From assembly GCA_000310025.1 (NCBI GenBank), contig FN649747.1, positions 2,195,183 through 2,259,182 on the forward strand: 64,000 nt of DNA, given 5' to 3'. Below are positions 61,401-64,000 of the stretch, in pieces (within the stretch, counting starts at the first letter, position 1; each line of letters begins with the position of its first letter). The DNA comes from Ectocarpus siliculosus. Its lineage: Eukaryota; Sar; Phaeophyceae; Ectocarpales; Ectocarpaceae. Position numbers and translations under genes: made by a program. Below the pieces are notes generated by a model. The model searched no databases, was not told the origin of the DNA, and worked only from the letters and a program-made list of their open reading frames with translations.

Positions 61401-63836
61401 GTTCGCATTTAGCGCATTGCGCATTTTTCGAATTTTGGCCCCCATTCCAGGGACCTTGATTTTTACCCGTTGGCACTGACGTCTTTTCATTGGTCAGCCG
61501 GTTAGCGCGGTCGATGCTAATGTAATAAAAAACACACACACACACATACCCCTACCGGCCACGCCTAGCAGCAGCAGCATACCCCTACTGGCCACAGGAA
61601 CAGCAGCAGAGGCACAGGATGCCGTGTGCAGCAGGCGAACTCTGCCAACTTAGCAACCTCACACCCAAAGCCCCCGACGGCCACCAATGTCGAGGAGGAT
61701 GTGGCGGCAGACTGCATGGTATATGCGGCGAGGTGGAGGAGGACGGCGAGAACGAAATGAACCGCCTCTGTCCGGCGTGTTTCTCCTCCAAACTTTCCAA
61801 ACACTTCGCCCCCCTGGAAAGCTACGCGGCAGGGTGCAGCTTGAACGAGGCCAGCTACTTGCTCAAGAGGGCACGGATGTTGATGATCGAAGCGCATGCA
61901 TCGAAGCCGTCGCGCCAGGCCGATGTTAGGGAGTTTTTTTATGCGTAGAGCAATCAGCCAGCCGTTTTGCCCCACGCAGCTCCTGCTGTAATTTGCTGGT
62001 AGTGGATCTGCCGGGTGCTTGAATGAGTCAACTGTCTGCGAGTTTCACTTTGCCGTTTTTTCTTCAAAGCCGCCGCCCCCAAACGTAGATGGCGTTGTGT
62101 TGTGTGGGGTTTTCTTGGAAAACTTGAGGTAGAACGTGCGGGAAGTACAATGTAGGATTTTTTTTGGGGTCCTTGTTTCTATTATATTTTTCTTGGAGTG
62201 TCCCCCCTCTCTTTTTTTCTCCGTGGGTGTGTCTGGGTCGTGTTGAAAAGGTGTTCGTTTCGTTTGTGAACAGACGTGTTTCGTATTTGGCAAGTTCAGG
62301 TTTCATTTTGGAGGCCTTGTTTTTTTAATGTGCAAGCGGAACTTTCAATGCAGAATGGAACAAGGAACAACAACATGGGCTGTGCGCAGCCTTCCTTTTT
62401 GGTACAGAGCGTACATTGCGTAACATCTCTGTACAGTACAGGATGTGGTTGTATAATGTTTGCCGCTGCTGTGCAGTACATCCCGATGTATGTGCAACTT
62501 TTGCTGTTCTCTGCTCACCTGCGAACGGATGCAGGCTTCTATCCGTAGAGATACGGCAATTTTTCCCTACCTCACTTGTTACATGCACTACCGTGCCACC
62601 TGCATACAGTATCCCTCGCTTTTGGCTACGTCCTATGCAAAAACCTAGTGATTTCGTGGATAGTGCGCCTACCCACACTACTATTGAGGGTTCTGAAACC
62701 CTGAATAGTGCGCCTTCCCGCACTATTCAGGCCCGAAAGCATATAATGCGGGTGCCCTCTACAGTGCGGTTTTTTTCGCATGTCACATACCCGCACTATA
62801 GAGGGACCCCCACTGTATGGATACCCATCAACTCTCTGACCTAAAAAAACAGTGTTGGATATTGGGTATCGAATATCGATACAAAACTGATATATATCGC
62901 CGATACGCAGTATCGGTATTGCCGGTTTCCACGCCGATATTTGTCGATACGAATCGGTATTTATATCGGTATTCGATACTCGATATTTTGGCCCCCTTTT
63001 TACCGGGGGGGGTCAGTTTCCCAGCTGTCTACCCCCTTTTTTCGCTCCCCGGAGGCGCCTGCTATGGGCCTACTCCTGTCGCCCCCCACTGCCATCACAA
63101 CCACACACCACACACACACCAGCCCCTGCCAGCCACACACCACACCAACAGCGCCTGTGTCTCAGCTCCTGAGAACCACATCGGTGTGCAACATGAGCCT
63201 TCAAGAATTCGGCTTTGTCGCCGGCGATAGCGCTGCCTCTGCCGAATGAGTAGTAGCAGTCATCCCTGTTAATTTTAGAGTCAGCTTGCCTCCTTACGTA
63301 GATTTGGCGTTTCCCGCAGTTTCAGCAGTAGAACTGCTACATTAGTGCGAACAGAGGCCGTACCTCCTGCGGACAATTTATGCTGTGTGAACTTGGTTTT
63401 GGGACTTGTAATAAAAAAACACATGGAGCGGTCGGCAGAACGCGACAGTCCCGAAAAAAGAAATTACAGCAGCAACAACTAGTCTAGCTGGTGTACTTGT
63501 GCACCACTGCTGCTGCTCCTGCTGTAGGGTTCAAGGGCATGGGGTCGCTTTTACATTACAGCAGTAAATAGATGACCACTAGGGGGTACGGAATGCAGAA
63601 AGAGATTGCAAGATGATCACCGCCATAATCTCTTGTACGCGCTGCAGCTCTCTCAACGCGGATGATGCCCCAATCCATGCATGCACCGATACAGTCAGTA
63701 CTACTTGCTGACAACCAAAATGGTAGATCGTACCTCCGATATCGTAGAATCGATCAATTCCTTTGAACGGGTAGAACGGGATTGTCCTCGCTATACGCTG
63801 AGCCTCTGGCCCATCTGGCATGTACGTTTCCTCCAT
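58442..63836 (-). CDS. APRT: Adenine phosphoribosyltransferase
   Basis: Exons (minus): 63836-63734, 60430-60370, 60173-60068, 59474-59286, 58588-58442. All are GT-AG, in phase, giving 201 aa. The enzyme converts adenine and PRPP to AMP and pyrophosphate (purine salvage, usually cytosolic). Visible family blocks are RTIPFYPFKGIDRFYDIGG, DPEAFALAVKIFADRYRG, IGGFDARGFILGPPVALAL and the PRPP-binding loop VVLVDDLVATGGT (131-142). The conserved GAEVVECACMIEL and the C-terminal strand are also present. Length is normal or slightly long (family about 180 aa). The start at 63836 gives the N-terminus MEETYMPDGPEAQRIA. The frame stays open upstream to an ATG at 63962, so a longer form is possible. Intron 1 (3.3 kb) contains a TIR transposable element. 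Confidence 0.95.
59515..59575 (-). repeat. Degenerate dispersed terminus (APRT intron 4)
   Basis: GTACTACTCATG, TTGCATGCCGTG and TTTTGACCTCGCGTCC keep the order of the composite-repeat terminus, with small insertions. It lies upstream of APRT exon 4, in intron 3. Confidence 0.5.
61137..62815 (+). mobile_element. Pogo/Tigger-like TIR element (1.68 kb) in APRT intron 1
   Basis: The two ends are perfect 27-bp inverted repeats beginning CAGTGGGGGTCCCTCTATAG, flanked by TA (61135-61136 and 62816-62817). Subterminal copies of TAGTGCGGGT and its complement are repeated at both ends. A TA target site with a CAGTGGGG-type end is the signature of pogo/Tigger-like Tc1/mariner elements. No DDE transposase ORF is visible, so it is non-autonomous. 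It carries one zinc-finger-like ORF (61619-61948). Perfect ends and an intact target duplication suggest recent insertion. Confidence 0.85.
61619..61948 (+). CDS. Small zinc-finger-like protein encoded in the pogo-like element
   Basis: An intronless ORF of 109 aa, antisense to APRT. Cys/His spacing is C-x6-C near the N-terminus, then CRGGCGGRLHGICGE, then LCPAC about 15 residues later. This gives a Cys4-His-Cys3-like pattern reminiscent of a PHD or other cross-brace zinc finger. The C-terminal half is helical-looking (LNEASYLLKRARMLMIEA) and Ala/Lys-rich. The function is unknown. It could be an accessory protein of the element, a truncated transposase N-terminal domain, or captured host sequence. 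I do not recognise the family. Expression is not shown, although an uninterrupted frame with ordered Cys pairs is unlikely by chance. Confidence 0.5.
   Translation: MPCAAGELCQLSNLTPKAPDGHQCRGGCGGRLHGICGEVEEDGENEMNRLCPACFSSKLSKHFAPLESYAAGCSLNEASYLLKRARMLMIEAHASKPSRQADVREFFYA
62850..63000. repeat. ATCGATA-rich inverted-repeat region
   Basis: It starts CAGTGTTGGATATTGGG and continues with many overlapping GTATCGAATATCGATAC-type palindromic words, ending TCGATACTCGATATTTTGG. It lies directly beside the right end of the pogo-like element, in APRT intron 1. The CAGTGTTGG end is hAT-like, but no 8-bp duplication or opposite end was identified. Confidence 0.4.
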
Positions 63837-64000
63837 AGGCAAAGGGTGCGTCGGTGCTTGTGCGTGATGCCCGGCTTGAACAGCAGTGACGACACAGCGC
63901 GCACGTTGGGGGGGGGGGGGGCAAAAGGACGTATCCCCGCATCTCCGAGCTGAGAGAACCAAGTAAAAACGGAGATCCTTCGCGACTTGCAGAGATTTGC
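63837..64000. promoter_or_regulatory. Upstream of APRT start
   Basis: The proximal promoter or 5' UTR of APRT should lie here. A run of about 13 G lies at about 63908-63921. No TATA-like element is recognised. The frame of exon 1 continues open to 63962. Confidence 0.35.

Overview
The window looks like nuclear DNA of a brown alga (stramenopile), probably Ectocarpus or a close relative. Six genes can be supported. Five are split by introns of roughly 250 bp to over 3 kb, nearly all with GTGAG/GTGCG donors. Two of them begin with a signal peptide followed by a phenylalanine-containing plastid motif (ASAFVP in PsbU, SIAFVV in the VKOR protein), the bipartite targeting signal of algae with a secondary red plastid. 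Nuclear-encoded PsbU agrees with that lineage. I assembled the exons by hand, choosing splice sites so that reading phase is kept across each junction. No similarity search or transcript was available.

Layout: (1) 2749-9369, minus, thylakoid-type VKOR/LTO1 with fused thioredoxin domain, 8 exons, 409 aa. (2) 10206-14976, plus, PTAR1-like prenyltransferase-alpha-repeat protein, 6 exons, 679 aa, divergent from VKOR. (3) 16290-19797, minus, PsbU, 4 exons, 158 aa, convergent with PTAR1. (4) 21780-21899, minus, a 39-aa OST4-like membrane microprotein. (5) 24323-41197, plus, MLH3, 17 exons, 1644 aa, with an 845-codon low-complexity exon and a final intron that appears to be GC-AG and is filled with repeat copies and a 100-N gap. 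(6) 45272-57397, minus, a Cys-rich multi-pass membrane protein with ephrin-receptor-like repeats, 16 exons, 653 aa. (7) 58442-63836, minus, adenine phosphoribosyltransferase, 5 exons, 201 aa. That makes seven gene models, six confident and OST4 more tentative.

The genes are mostly unrelated housekeeping loci. VKOR/LTO1 and PsbU share a compartment, since in plants LTO1 oxidises lumenal proteins needed for photosystem II. The rest is intron and intergenic DNA rich in repeats. There are several TA-flanked terminal-inverted-repeat elements, including a 1.68-kb pogo-like one carrying a zinc-finger-like ORF inside APRT intron 1. There are also a tRNA-derived SINE, a four-copy composite repeat with a hairpin-forming minisatellite, a 16-bp dyad-symmetric array, and many triplet repeats. 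No tRNA or rRNA gene and no CRISPR array was supported.
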